Positions 53,084 through 64,000 of a DNA stretch of 64,000 nt are shown here, in pieces. The stretch is from Dichetophora obliterata (taxonomy: Eukaryota; Arthropoda; Insecta; Diptera; Sciomyzidae): the NCBI GenBank assembly GCA_963920525.1, contig OY986437.1, positions 116,242,715 to 116,306,714 of the forward strand, read 5' to 3'. The translations under genes were made by a program, and so were the position numbers. The notes below the pieces were generated by a model. The model was not told the DNA's origin and made no database searches. It saw nothing but the letters and a program-made list of their open reading frames with translations. How positions within the stretch are numbered: the first letter of the stretch is position 1; the number at the start of each line of letters is the position of its first letter.

Positions 53084-56000
53084 TACAAGATAGTTCATTG
53101 AAATCAAATAAATAGGACGTAAACTAGCTTTTATCTCAAAGGTTGGACTAAAGGAGGTTCTTTAGTTCCATAAAGGAACGCAATAGATCTAACCATCACA
53201 GTGAAAATCCCAACAATTATAATAACGCAGAGTATAATTCTTACAAGAGCTGGTATATTTTAATAGACGTATTTGCAACTAACTAGTAAGCCAAAGAGTA
53301 CATTTATTATTTGCATTTATGACTAGATAGTTTTTAGCTAGAAAAACAGCTGCACTGTAGCTAGTAAATCAAGTTCATGGTTACTTTTTAGCTCGTTAGA
53401 CTAAACTAGTTGATCATATAGTATTTTCTTCACTAGTTTTATTTTATCTAGTAAATTTACAATTTTATTCTATACCTAGTAAATTTTTCACTGCAGCTTT
53501 AGAGTAGCACTCTTGCAATAGAGAAGCCAACAATAGTAATCTCTAAATTTTTACGTTAAATGGCATTTTAATAAAAATACTTCTGTTTGCTAAAGTTGCT
53601 CATCTTTCAAGCACTCTTGCGAATCGTAACTAAAAGGAAACAAACCAAATTTATTTTTGCAAAATTTCAAGTACATAATTGATATCAACATAAGACTCAA
53701 GTGGTATTCGAGAGTTATTTGCCTGTACGCCTTCCATAACTGACCTTCTCAACGAGGACTTCTCTGAGTTTATTGCTTGTACCCAATGATATTTGTATAT
53801 CATCATAAATATATTTTTATGCCAACTGCTTCATTTTGAGTATTCTTTTATCTGGCAAAGAAACCGAAATGTTGGTGTTAAACTTGTTGATGCTTAAACG
53901 GATTTATTGGTCTGCGTCATGATGTAGTCCATAACCATAACTTGCAATGGAACAAACTGATGCTGATGCTTTAATGGCACTCAGCATTTTTTGCAAAATT
54001 ATATGCACTTACTTGACTCACTCACCGACCGACCCAGCGACACACTCAAAGACTCACTCACCCACGTTATAAGAGCATAACAACATCGAGCAAGCACCCC
54101 GTGCTTCTCTCGACTTGGCCATAAATGGTCATGAGCCAAGGCAATGAAATTGATGGAACATTAACATAAAAATACATGGCCAAATCACATCAACTTATGG
54201 TAATCGCTGACATGTATCTGCAGTCAGGAAGAGGCAGAAGCACTTCAGTGAAGCGTCTAAGTGGCAACACTGGCAGCAATCTACTGTGAGTGTTGGTGTT
54301 GGTGTTGATTATGATGTCAGAGAGTGCCGCTGGTGATGTGATGATGTTGGTGAAGCTGCTGATGCCCACATCAGCTTCACTTTACTTGCCATTCCGGTTG
54401 CTTAACGTTGTGATTTCCGATCTGTTGCAGAAACTTTCAACTTCGTTTTAAAGTCGTAAAATAAAAAACATTGGCTCATTCTATGTTTTCTCAATAAAAT
54501 AGAAGATATAAGCTGACACAGAGAGAGCACATGGAAAATCTTCATCCCGTTTAAAAATGGATTACGTGCTGCAGCAAAAATAGTATTTACACAGGTCCTT
54601 CTTTTTGTTGTTTATCCTTTAATAGCGGCAATTTTATCAATGGAGCATCTCATTTACTGCAGCTGCTGCAAATATCCGTTGTAGGGGATGTGTTTGTAGA
54701 TGCATCAGCTCTTAGCTTTTATAACGTCATTTCCGCTTTTATAGACATGTTAGCATCAAGCAAGACAAAAACATGTCTGTTGGAACGCATGTCTTGCTGC
54801 AAGGTAAAAATCAGCACAAAATAAATCCCTTGAAATATGAAACTATTTTTCAAGTTGGAGTCTCCCACATCGGGAATACTTTATACTTGAGTGTGTGTAT
54901 GTCAATAGAATTAAGTAGCTACTTAATTTAAGTAAAATATTCAACCCAAGAGATTTTTTTTTGTTGCAGAATTTTTTTTTTTTTTTGTTATCTCCCATGA
55001 AACATTGAAAATGTCTCTGACAATAAATCATCACAGAGATGAGTTATTATTTGCATAAATTCCGAATAGTGTCCTTACTGTCGTATTGCGGCAGCACAGG
55101 CACAGATTTCAGAGAGACCACTTCCACCTTTGGTTTGATTTGTTTCCAAGAAGAAAGATTGGGGTTTATTTTTTGCTTACAAATATAATTTGTAGCAATG
55201 GAAAGAGGCGGAAGTGAATACTGAAAGTGTTGATCTCTTTGGGTGCTTCAGGGATTTAATTGTTAGCTTAACCTCTGGATATTGCAGCACTCTCCTTTAA
55301 ACTTATCCAGCGATATAGTTTAAACAAGAGATTAAATTCCCTGAATTGCTATTCGTACTGCTCAATTATTTTCATAAAGTGAGAGTATATTACTCACAAA
55401 TCTTGGACTAAATTCTAGTAAATCCTGTATTCTATATATGACGACACCGAAACTGTATTAAAATTTAATCAACGGTTGTTTCAAGTTAAGAACGAAAAAT
55501 GGCGCGCTTTCTTTTTCTGCTTGACAAACCCATAATGGCATTTCTATACCATGGATTATTAGTTATATCATGGACAAGCCGAATGACAATTTATTCGTTG
55601 CCAACTTTGCTTACGTGAACAACATTCAGGGCTGCTTATTTTTATTATTTCCAAGTATTGATAAGCGCAAAATTTTAACAAATAAAATTTACACATCTTT
55701 GAGTGATAAGTGCACTTTTTTTTGCCATTCAAATAAGTTTTGACATAAAATTTGGTGAAAAAATAGCGAAAACTACAAAAATTCTTAAAAATCCGTAGAT
55801 TTACCTTATTTTGCCGCTGTTGTCCGTTTATATGTGCAATGCTTAAATATCCGCAGAAATCCGTAGTTTCCGTGTGGTTGGCACCACTGGTCGTCAGGTG
55901 TATGCTGTGGTTATTTGATGGTATTTGTTGAGTTTTTGGCCACAAATTTGATATGAAATATTTCAACTTTTCTCGCTTAAATTACATTTTTGACAGCTCG

Positions 56001-56500
56001 TTTTAAATAGCGAACAGCGAGAAGAAAGAAAAGTAAATACATAGTCATTTTCAGGGATGGCGCTTCAAAATAAAATTTTAATGAATAAATATTTTAATTA
56101 GTTTTTAGTTGTTATTTGGCTAAAATCACTTTTTTATGCTAGTTTTAAAAGTTTTTGTTAATATAAATCAAAGAATTAGATATAATTTAGTGTTAATTAA
56201 TTCAAAATTCCATTTAGACTACATAGGACATATTGAATATTATTATAGCCCTGCTTTCTCTGAACGTCGAACGCAATCATTCAACTCTACCATAAATTTC
56301 TTGCGTAAATGCGCCAACGAGTAGACGCACGCAAAACGCACTGCATCGAATGAACTTGCGGCTTTATGTTTGTGTGTGATTTTAACCTTCATATACTCCC
56401 CAGTGGAAAAAATCATCATCCAGTAATGCATTACAGCATGCTTCCTTTTGATCCGGGGAGCATGAAAACTTCCATACCGACTTCCCATGACTTTTGCACA
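53084..56500. other. Low-repeat stretch, host-like, no gene seen
   Basis: I see no supported gene. The interval includes a CTAGTAAATTT-rich section near 53330-53480, mixed-composition sequence at 53990-54400 with (GTTGGT)n and ACTCAC runs, and AT-rich remainder. A 132-codon minus-strand frame at 55568-55966 has no recognisable domain. It has the texture of fly intronic or intergenic DNA. Confidence 0.4.
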
Positions 56501-56861
56501 CACAGTAAAAAATTTGAGAGTAAATTTTATCTTTTTTTATAACATTTGTTTGGTATAAACTTCTTTATTCCAAATAATTTATAAATTTTATACCACGCAA
56601 TATTATAAAAATAATAAAACAAATATAATTTAAAAATTTTATATGGACATCATGTGTAAATCAAAATATATTCTGGTTCGGAAGTAAAAAATTCACCGAA
56701 ATCGGGAAAATTTAAAAATATAGTGGTTTCGATTGGTCTACCGAGAAAAATGGTCAAAAAAAATTTATAAAATTTGATGGTATAACTTTTAAAACATTTT
56801 TGGTTTGGATTTATATGTACACCAAATAGTATAAAATGTATCCTCATATTTTTTTACTGTG
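56501..56861. mobile_element. MITE with CACAGTAAAAAA ends (361 bp)
   Basis: The left end CACAGTAAAAAATTTGAG and the complement of the right end CACAGTAAAAAAATATGAG match over ~35 bp, continuing through TAAATTTTAT. The flanks give no clear target duplication. The interior is AT-rich and non-coding. Confidence 0.55.
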
Positions 56862-56910
56862 AATGATGTAAGCATTAAAAGGTAAAGAATCCGTAGTGTG
56901 TTTATATACA

Positions 56911-57105
56911 TCGTGCACATAATCCATTTTAACTTTAAGCACTACGGAATGTGTAAGCACTGCTTACGAAAGAAGGTGTGCGTAAGATGACGGATCGCTC
57001 TTGCTGAATATCGTGCACATAGTCCAGCATTATGAAAAATGTAAGCAATGCTTACGTTTTCACTTACAAAAGAAAGTTCTTGTAAGGTGACCGATCGCAC
57101 TTGCT
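56911..57105 (+). repeat. Tandem ~98-bp repeat, two diverged copies
   Basis: TCGTGCACATAATCCA ... GTAAGCACTGCTTACG ... GATCGCTCTTGCT (56911-57005) is followed by TCGTGCACATAGTCCA ... GTAAGCAATGCTTACG ... GATCGCACTTGCT (57009-57105). Each unit contains the small palindrome GTAAGCAxTGCTTAC. Function unknown. Confidence 0.75.
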
Positions 57106-57816
57106 TGTTTTTGGTTTTTTCTAATTTTGTTCGTTTTGCTATATCTTTGGGTTTTTTTTTTCGTTTTTGGTGGGTTTGAGATTGTTTTTCAATCTTAGGT
57201 ATTAAATTACGAATTAAAATTGTATTATTATCTGTAATATCTGTAATATCTGTATTTTTTTAATATTACAAAAAATATTTGTTAACTTCGAATAAAAGTT
57301 CATAAAAAAAGAAATATTTCAATTAATTAAACAAAACATAAATTTTTCATATACTAAAAGTATGTGTAATACTATATAAAGTAATTTAGTTAATTGAAAT
57401 TAATTAATTTAATTTTTTAAGTAATTTTTATGTTTTTTTTTTCTTTTTTTTAAATTTAATAAAGTCTTTCAACAAAAGTTTTTCGTATTAAATAATAAAA
57501 CTTAAATATAATAATGAAAATTATTTACTAAATTTTATTTTTTTTGGAATTTTCGCATTTCTTTTTGTAAAAAATGCTTAAATAATGTTTAAATACTGTG
57601 CGAATATCTCCAACATATTCTTTCTCTGTATACACATCTTTGTTGAGTGCTGTTGTAATAGTTATTATTATTTATTATACAAAATTTATTAAAAATATAT
57701 AACCGAAAATCGCTTTATTTAAAAATTAATAGTCTTTAAATGCAGATTTATTGCTAACACCATCATAATTTAACGATTGAATTAAATTTCTGTCAATTAA
57801 GCGGTGTAGGCCTTTT
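57106..57816. other. No gene seen; very AT-rich
   Basis: Long A and T tracts, no supportable gene or element. Confidence 0.4.
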
Positions 57817-58046
57817 AAAATTCCATCAGCTGTTATTAGAGAATTGATTAGTTGGGTCTTAAATGAAACAAATTTGATTAAAATTACAAGGCGTTGATTA
57901 AAGACAAAACTGTAAAAGACTGAAAAATATTAAAATTCCATCAGCTGTTATTATAGAATTGATTAGTTGGGTCTTAAATGAAACAAATTTGATTAAAATT
58001 AAAAGGCGTTGATTAAAGACAAAACTGTAAAAGACTGAAAAATTTG
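57817..58046 (+). repeat. Tandem 115-bp duplication
   Basis: AAAATTCCATCAGCTGTTAT through GTAAAAGACTGAAAAAT occurs twice with a 115-bp offset and only a few differences (TTAGAG versus TTATAG; TACAAGG versus TAAAAGG). The near identity indicates a recent duplication, or an assembly artefact. Confidence 0.9.
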
Positions 58047-58939
58047 CAATTTCAAATCATAAAAAGGGTGATTTTAGACATCATTATATTTAAACCCAAA
58101 TATTTAAGCCTTTTGCAGCTTTGATTGCAGTAAAAACTAACATAATTAGTAAGGTCCTGACCGCATAAGGAATCAACTTCTGATAGTTCAGCCAAGCTCA
58201 TTATAGGGAATTTTGATGGCAAAATGTTTTGTGGGCCCTTCTTCTGGATTTGGTCTAATACTTAATGCTTAATCTACTTTTTCTTATGGCTGTAAGATTT
58301 GCTTCTGTAAAATAAACATGAAAACTATAATACACATATATATTAAAAGTTTAAAATGGTGCTGTGGTAACACTTTTAGTATTTGTGCAAAAGATTTTTA
58401 AATCAATATACCTTTTAAATCTTATTTTTTTTTATTTCCTTTTGAATTTCTATAATTTTTTCTGATTTTCTTCCAAAATTTGAAAACGCTGTTCTACAGT
58501 CATACTAGTGTCATCATAAGTCATCATAAAGAAAAAAATGCATTTAAGTATTTAAAAAAATCTCCACCATTTTATCACCAAGCGTATCAAGAAATGTTTA
58601 TGAAATTATATCAAACTTATCTTCAACAACGAGTTCGCTAATAATATTGTACGTACTCATTTTTTATGATATTTGCTTTATTTATACTAAATTTAATTAA
58701 TAATGAAAATATTATTTGATATTTTTATTTTAATTGATTTCAATTTATTAAGAGCAAACAATTATTATTTTTACAAATAACGCATTTTTAAAACTTTTTT
58801 GTTGTTGTTTTCAGGGTATATTTAATGAATTTAATGAAATGGTATATGAAGAATTGGAATAAGTAAGTATTTGACATCAAATCAATCAATCTTAAGAATT
58901 TTAATTTTATTTTTGTAACATGAAAGGTTTCCTGTATTT

Positions 58940-60053
58940 CTTCAGGGGTCTTTACTTACTTCAACAATACCTAAAGCATCACCTGAATACACAGGGCCAA
59001 TAAAAAATTATCCATACATTTAAATCTTTTTCCTACGATATACATTTCACTATTATTTTTTGCAAATTCGGTTATAAGAAACGGAATAAAAGGGTCAACG
59101 CAACATACGTTATTAGGTTTTTTATTTGATAATACGTAATTTTCCCCATAGTATTCAGTAATATTTCCATTTCTTTTTATATTAATTTACAGAAAATTAA
59201 TTAAAATTAATTTTTTCATTTACAGAAAAAAAATATTTAATTTTTGCAATATTTTTGAAGGTTTCCTTACTCTTTTTTTTATTTCCAGTAGCTTATTTTC
59301 AAATTTATAAGCCGAAAAACTCTCTATATGCCCCATTTCTCGTACACATTGCGCTATGTGAAGCATGTTATGCACATTGTATGTCAAAGATTTGGAAGCA
59401 TATAAATCTGAGAATCCTTCAAAAAAGTCATTCAATATTAATTCAGCTGTGTTTATATTATTAAAATAGATATTTGACATTAACAATCTGTAAGCACAGT
59501 GAAAAAGTAGAAAGTGGTAATAAAAGTTTGTAGTTAAAACTGATTTTAACACCAACTGCCCAGTACATAAAATAAATTGTCGAAATTCTACTGCTTTCCA
59601 CCTAGCTAAATCTTCAAGCCCTCTAGGTTTTCTACAATATTCGAAGGGAATATATTCAGGGAAAGAAATAAGTTTGCGAGATATTTTTAACAAATCGTTT
59701 TTTGTAACTTTGAAGTTTGTTGTTCTTTTTTGTACAATGCACAGAAGTAATTTTTTGCAAACTCCTAAATCTAGTAGGTGTATTCGATCAAATGGAAATT
59801 GTATAACCATATCTATATTAAGTTTTTCTAGTTCAGATTTCATGTTTCAAAAATATTCTGAGTGGTAATTCTGATGTTTTCGGGTAGAAAAATATTTTTT
59901 GCAGTTCTTGCAGTTAAATCCTGCCTAACGGTTATTTTTTGCGAAGGGAACAAACAAGGACCTGCTTGATTAACTTTTGACTGACTTTTGTCATCGTAAT
60001 TTTAATCGGAATCTTGACACTCTAACAGCGCACTTATTCTTTCCTTGTCCATT
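58940..60053 (-). pseudogene. CACTA/DUF4218-like transposase, C-terminal part
   Basis: An open frame of 207 codons (59843-59220) has PFDRIHLLDLGVCKKLL, RKPRGLEDLARWKAVEFRQF, YYHFLLFHCAYRLL, LTYNVHNMLHIAQCVREMG and ESFSAYKFENKLLEIKKRVR. This is the DUF4218-type C-terminal block of animal transposase-domain proteins related to CACTA/En-Spm. A likely further exon (59170-58940) continues with EYYGENYVLSNKK, CCVDPFIPFLITEF and MYIVGKRFKCMDNF. Upstream (~59930-59860) another frame has FNCKNCKKYFSTRKHQNYH, a C2H2-like zinc finger (C-x2-C-x8-H-x3-H). A possible start MDKERISALLECQDSD lies at 60053 but is followed by a stop. Catalytic residues lie outside the retained part. Confidence 0.6.
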
Positions 60054-60220
60054 GTGCTAACAAAAATGGCTAAAAACAAAGATCACATTTCGTAAATACT
60101 TTTTTGCAGTATACTCAATAATTATTATAAACTACGATCATAAGTAAATACATTTCATTGAGTTATGCTCGAAAATTAAAAATTAGTTATTTACCTAAAA
60201 CAGTAACACTTATCGTCGTG

Positions 60221-60398
60221 TCGGTCTCACAGACCGATAACTGTAATAAAGTATATCACGTCTACTTGGCACCTGCACTCCCACTGTACTAAGCAATGCG
60301 TAACAAAAAAAGAAGAAGCTACTAAATACTGTAAAGTCCCAGTGACTTTAATTTTTGAAAAAATATCGAATTATTGATTTGTCGGTCTGAGAGACCAA
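60221..60398. repeat. Pair of TCGGTCT-centred palindromes
   Basis: TCGGTCTCACAGACCGA (60221-60237) is a perfect 7-bp-arm hairpin. TCGGTCTGAGAGACCAA (60382-60398) is a variant 160 bp away. They lie just 5' of the DUF4218-like gene. They may be terminal or regulatory motifs of that element, or chance. Confidence 0.45.
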
Positions 60399-61213
60399 TG
60401 CACCTATAATATGGAAACCTTCCTATAAGGTTAACATTATTTTTAAATTTCTTGCACATTAATAAAAATAGCACCCTTTTTTTGTCTAAATTTGCGAGCA
60501 TGTTTACCTGTTAGCATATCATCACCTTCATATTGATCCGAAACAAAAACCGAACACATTAACTTCGGAATTTTGTGGCATGGTGCAATCTCTAACTTAA
60601 AGTTCAATATCTGGGATACGTTCAATATCTGGGATAATTAAAATTGTTTATGTAGTAAGCATAAAATTCCAAAAATGGTGTCTACTTAAAGGGGAAAAAA
60701 AGGTCGAAATAAATAGGTGGAATTATTTTCATTATATATTGCGAGAAAAACGTTAACTGTTTTAAGTTTTGGCTCCATATCTGTATGTAACACATCTCAT
60801 ATGTAGGTATGTATTTTAAAACAGGTTTTTAAAATCAATGAGCTGTAGAAAGCTTAGCAATGTTCAGATCAATGGACCCTTTTGCACCCACATTTAAGAC
60901 ACTTTTACATTTAAAAAAACTTTAAAAAAATGTTGATAAATTTTTCGGAGAACCTCCCCTAAGGTTGTCACCAGTGTAACCACGAGCTTAAAAAAGAAAG
61001 CTTAGCCGGCCAAAAAAAAGTCAAAACAAGCTAAATGGCTTGAAAGAGCAATCAGAACTTTTTTATGCAATTTTAAAGTTTCAACATCATTTTTAATATA
61101 ATATTTATTTAATGCAGGTACTAGACCGTACCAGAAAAAAGTTCGCCCCACACTTTCAAATTCGAAGCAAACTGTTTTTTTACCTAAAGTAGGGTCGCGC
61201 ACTGCAATATATC
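60399..61213. other. No gene seen
   Basis: Minus-strand frames at 60443-60625 and 61002-61202 (60-66 codons) show no domain I recognise. No RNA gene or element end is identified. Confidence 0.4.
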
Positions 61214-61665
61214 GTCATAACTTCGACATTTACATTCCGATCTTAATGTATGATATTTCGATGTTTTTTTCTTGAAAATACTAATGCTTTTCGCTCCAAA
61301 GATCATTGACCTCAAGTACCTCATTCTAGTATTTACTTATCCACAAAATCTCAGTTCTTACCATCCGAATGTACCATTAATGCCAGAAAATTAAAGCTCG
61401 CAAAAAATCATTAACCTTGTCTTATTTCTTAAGATTAGTATTTCGGTTATTCCAGTAGAACTATTTTAAAAAATATTTTTAATTTATTTGGCCGAACGTA
61501 GTAACCTTTTAAAATTTTTCGTCATAGCTAAGGTATTTAGAGCTCGATCTTTAAGTATGATACTTAAGCATATCGATGTTTGTGTTTTTAAGAGATCAAC
61601 TTATTTGCTCCAAAGGCCATTGACATCAAGTACCCTGTTCTAGTACTCACCCACCAGATCTAAAT
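61214..61665 (+). repeat. Diverged direct repeat, ~307-bp offset
   Basis: CGTCATAACTTCGACATTTA ... GCTCCAAAGATCATTGACCT (61214-61360) resembles CGTCATAGCTAAGGTATTTA ... GCTCCAAAGGCCATTGACAT (61521-61665), with CAAGTACC and TTCTAGTA in both. This is a fragment of an older tandemly built dispersed repeat without coding capacity. Confidence 0.65.
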
Positions 61666-62540
61666 TTCTACAACATGAAATTTTAAAAAAAAAGTAAATC
61701 AAATAAAAAGTTTCGAAACCGTTGCCCAGCATTTCGAAGGACCTGCTGTCCCTAGCCCTTTAAAGTTAGCTTTACTTAATTTAAATTCATGAAGTGTTTT
61801 TAAAATGATATTTACAATGTCCTCAGCAGTAAATCTAATCTGAAAAAGGCTAATATGGCCACACTGGTTGTCACGAACCAAATTCCTAATTGAGTTACAA
61901 CTAGGAAAGTCATGTTATAGCAAAATGGTTTTGTTTATCTATGTCCCTCCATAAAATTCAATTGTTGACTGTTTCTATTAAATTCATTTTATAGCTAATC
62001 TTTTGCACACGCTGGATATTATTTTGCATACAACTATAAATAGCTATCGAAAACCATTTATAATCCATCCCATGACTAACACACACGCACCGGAAATAAA
62101 TAAAAGCTAAAAAAAACACAAAATGCAAAACAAAAAGAGAAACAACGCAGAACATGTAAAGCAACATTTAATGATCCTTTACAAACTCCTTTCTTTATCC
62201 ACTCACACACAACTACAACCAAAAGTAACTAAAATTTCCAAAAACGCACACTGAATTATTTGAAAGGGAACCACAAAAAAAACAAAACCAGAAGCGCGTC
62301 GCCATGTTTTACAGACAAGTAAATTGAGCGTGACAAGAAATATATTCGCAAGGTTATGAAATGTAAGTTTAGTACAACTTTTAAAGCATAAATAAAGTTG
62401 TTGTAAAGTATCAAATCCCAGCTCTAAGTGCAAGCACAAAAAATGTAAACAACACAATATGAGATAGTAAAGTGAGTAATGTTTCCCCTTTTTAAATTAA
62501 CATAAAGAACCAATAAAGGATTGTAGCAAAAAGAAAATAA
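61666..62540. other. No gene seen
   Basis: AT-rich, with CACACACGCAC-type low complexity near 62075-62095. No domain is seen in the short open frames. Confidence 0.4.
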
Positions 62541-62699
62541 TAGCCTTATTTTGTAAAACGAACGCAGTCACTTGCGTTATATTTTAAAGGAAAATGTCAG
62601 TGAGAGAGAGAGGGTTTGCTCTAATTCATATGGAAATGGAACTGCCAGACAAAAAAACTCCAGATGAGGTGATTGCGAGCGTTTTACAAAATAAGGCCA
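62541..62699. mobile_element. Short MITE (159 bp)
   Basis: The ends TAGCCTTATTTTGTAAAACG and the complement TGGCCTTATTTTGTAAAACG pair over ~30 bp, through CGCARTCAC. The flanks are TAA (62538-62540) and TCA, possibly a decayed TAA duplication. It is non-coding. Confidence 0.7.
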
Positions 62700-62724
62700 T
62701 CAATTTTAAGTAGTCACAACTAGT

Positions 62725-63130
62725 ATTCGACCGAAACCGGAATTTGGGCCGAAACCGAAACTGGTTATTAATATGAAAATGTAAGTTTTTACTTTTTATA
62801 AGGAAACAAAAGTACGTTGATACACATACGAAAAAAATTTAATATAAATAAAGTTCTATTTGAATATTGAAGTTTATAATAATAAATTGAAGTTTACTAT
62901 AATAATAAATGAGATTATTTTTACTTTTATTTTTTTATTACAAAAGCATTGCATGCTTTATATCTTCAGTACACACTCAAAATAGTATGCACCTACAATG
63001 TACATTTTTATATAACTACAAAATAAAGTATTTTTGGTTTTTTAAAAACTAGCCTCAAACTGGCCGAAATTAGCCGAAACTGACAAAAAGGGCCGAAACT
63101 GGCCGTAGCCGAAACCGAATAAGTGAAATA
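62725..63130. repeat. GGCCGAAAC-rich flanks around an AT core
   Basis: CCGAAACCGGAATT and GGCCGAAACCGAAACTGG near 62731-62765 face AAACTGGCCGAAATTAGCC, GGCCGAAACTGGCC and GTAGCCGAAACCGAATAA near 63055-63120 across ~290 bp of AT-rich DNA. The motif is directly repeated, not inverted. It may be the two ends of a decayed element. Confidence 0.4.
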
Positions 63131-63885
63131 TGGGACCCCGTTTTTTGAGATAAATTCACCCATGCTTTATAGCAACCCCGAAACTCTTGGGTGAAAACGT
63201 AACACCTAGTGGTTTCCAAAAAATTGAAAATTGAAAACGTAACGGTGCTGCATGCAATACCAACTCATTAAATTAAAGAGCTACTATAAAAGTTAATCAT
63301 GAATCTTTGACATCATGATAAAAATAAACTTTAACTAGTAAGAAATTGTATTCGACTGAACCGAACTAAAAATATCCCCACATCCATATATTATTTTGAT
63401 GACGTCACTTTTATAGCGTGTAGTCTCTATCCGAAAATTTTAAACTCAGAGTAAAACATACTAATGATCATAGCTTATGTGTAAAATATCAAGTATAAAC
63501 CGTTTGTTTTTTTAAATTTATGAAGGTTTTGCTATTATAAGGGCGTTATTTTATATGGGATGTAGGCTAAGTTTTTAGTTTTTTTTTTCTAACCAAATTC
63601 CAAACATCGGGTGCATAGTTAAGACTAGAACTTATTTGCAAAAGTTAATGCCACTGTACTCATTTTTGTGGAAATTTAGGAGATTGTACCGTTCTCATAC
63701 AGGCACTTTGTATAGGAAATAGGCATGGTTTTAATTTATGTTAGACCAGTTTCACATTGAGAGTACATTTTCGAAGTTCAAGCTTATGTAAAAAAATTTG
63801 AAGTCATTAGATTAATTTTTGTGGAATTTAAAAATATTTACCGTTTTGGTAAAGTCACTTTGTATGTGAGATTGGCGTAGTTTTT
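63131..63885. other. No gene seen; degenerate repeats
   Basis: Two weakly similar stretches (TTTTGTGGAAATTTAGGAG ... CACTTTGTATAGGAAATAGG near 63664, and TTTTGTGGAATTTAAAAAT ... CACTTTGTATGTGAGATTGG near 63820) suggest an old tandem repeat. No coding is supported. Confidence 0.4.
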
Positions 63886-64000
63886 ATCCGATTTGGGGTT
63901 CTTATCAACGACCTTCTATCGTTAACTTTTAACCCAATCCATTCGTTTGCGGACGATAACAGCATTTGTCATTCATACTCATTCAAAAAACGCCCAATCT
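63886..64000 (+). pseudogene. LINE reverse transcriptase fragment running off the window
   Basis: The frame GVLINDLLSLTFNPIHSFAD then DNSICHSYSFKKRPI contains the reverse transcriptase INDL block and the FADD catalytic motif. The style matches I/R1-group insect LINEs. It is open to the window edge, so its length and integrity are unknown. Confidence 0.7.

Noticed and set aside
53347..53500. Possible MITE with AGCTGCA-CTG ends
   Set aside because: Inverted pairing is short and broken and no target duplication is seen.
55568..55966. 132-codon minus-strand open frame
   Set aside because: No recognisable domain, biased AT-rich composition and no splice or promoter context; likely chance.

Overview
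The window looks like nuclear DNA of a higher fly (Diptera, Cyclorrhapha; a tephritid fruit fly would fit, but this is inference). It is AT-rich, has no bacterial-style gene packing, shows one clear splice donor/acceptor pair, and is dominated by insect-type transposable elements: mariner, pogo, hAT, P-like, PIF/Harbinger, Helitron, LOA-type and RTE/jockey-type LINEs, and a Ty3/gypsy element. I recognise no host protein-coding gene. The least repetitive stretches (about 22.5-24.8 kb and 53.1-56.5 kb) look like intergenic or intronic host sequence, so the window is probably a gene-poor interval or the inside of a very large intron.

Layout. 0-7 kb: one mariner copy broken into four collinear pieces by a hAT-like MITE, a 0.4 kb insert and a 3.4 kb block holding a pogo/Tigger-type deletion derivative. 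7-9.6 kb: a hAT transposase tail split by a LINE with a TCAGT target duplication. 10.8-13.4 kb: a second, unrelated hAT (P52rIPK/ZMYM-like) on the minus strand. 15-26 kb: a run of MITEs with readable target duplications (TTA/TAA, PIF/Harbinger-like; one 8-bp P-like), plus a dispersed repeat carrying nine tandem ~142-bp units. 26.1-29.3 kb: a complete pogo-superfamily transposon with TA duplication, terminal inverted repeats and an uninterrupted 680-residue transposase. 29.4-33.3 kb: PIF/Harbinger remains (MADF and DDE_4 pseudogenes) with two small P-like MITEs inside. 33.5-36.4 kb: a MITE opened by a Ty3/gypsy element with near-identical LTRs. 36.6-37.6 kb: Helitron helicase remnant. 42-53 kb: LOA LINEs, an RTE/jockey-like LINE, two Tc1/mariner pseudogenes, a CGGBP1-like hAT and a TTA MITE. 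58.9-60.1 kb: a CACTA/DUF4218-like transposase fragment. 63.9 kb to the end: the start of another LINE reverse-transcriptase fragment.

The only gene likely to make a functional protein is the pogo-type transposase at 26610-28652. Its protein, 5' UTR intron, polyadenylation signal, inverted ends and repeated subterminal motif form a self-consistent autonomous mobile element. The small elements without coding capacity (P-like, TTA/TAA, pogo-derived) presumably relied on transposases encoded elsewhere. Nested insertions give a relative order of events at several places, and that stratigraphy is the most informative aspect of the window.
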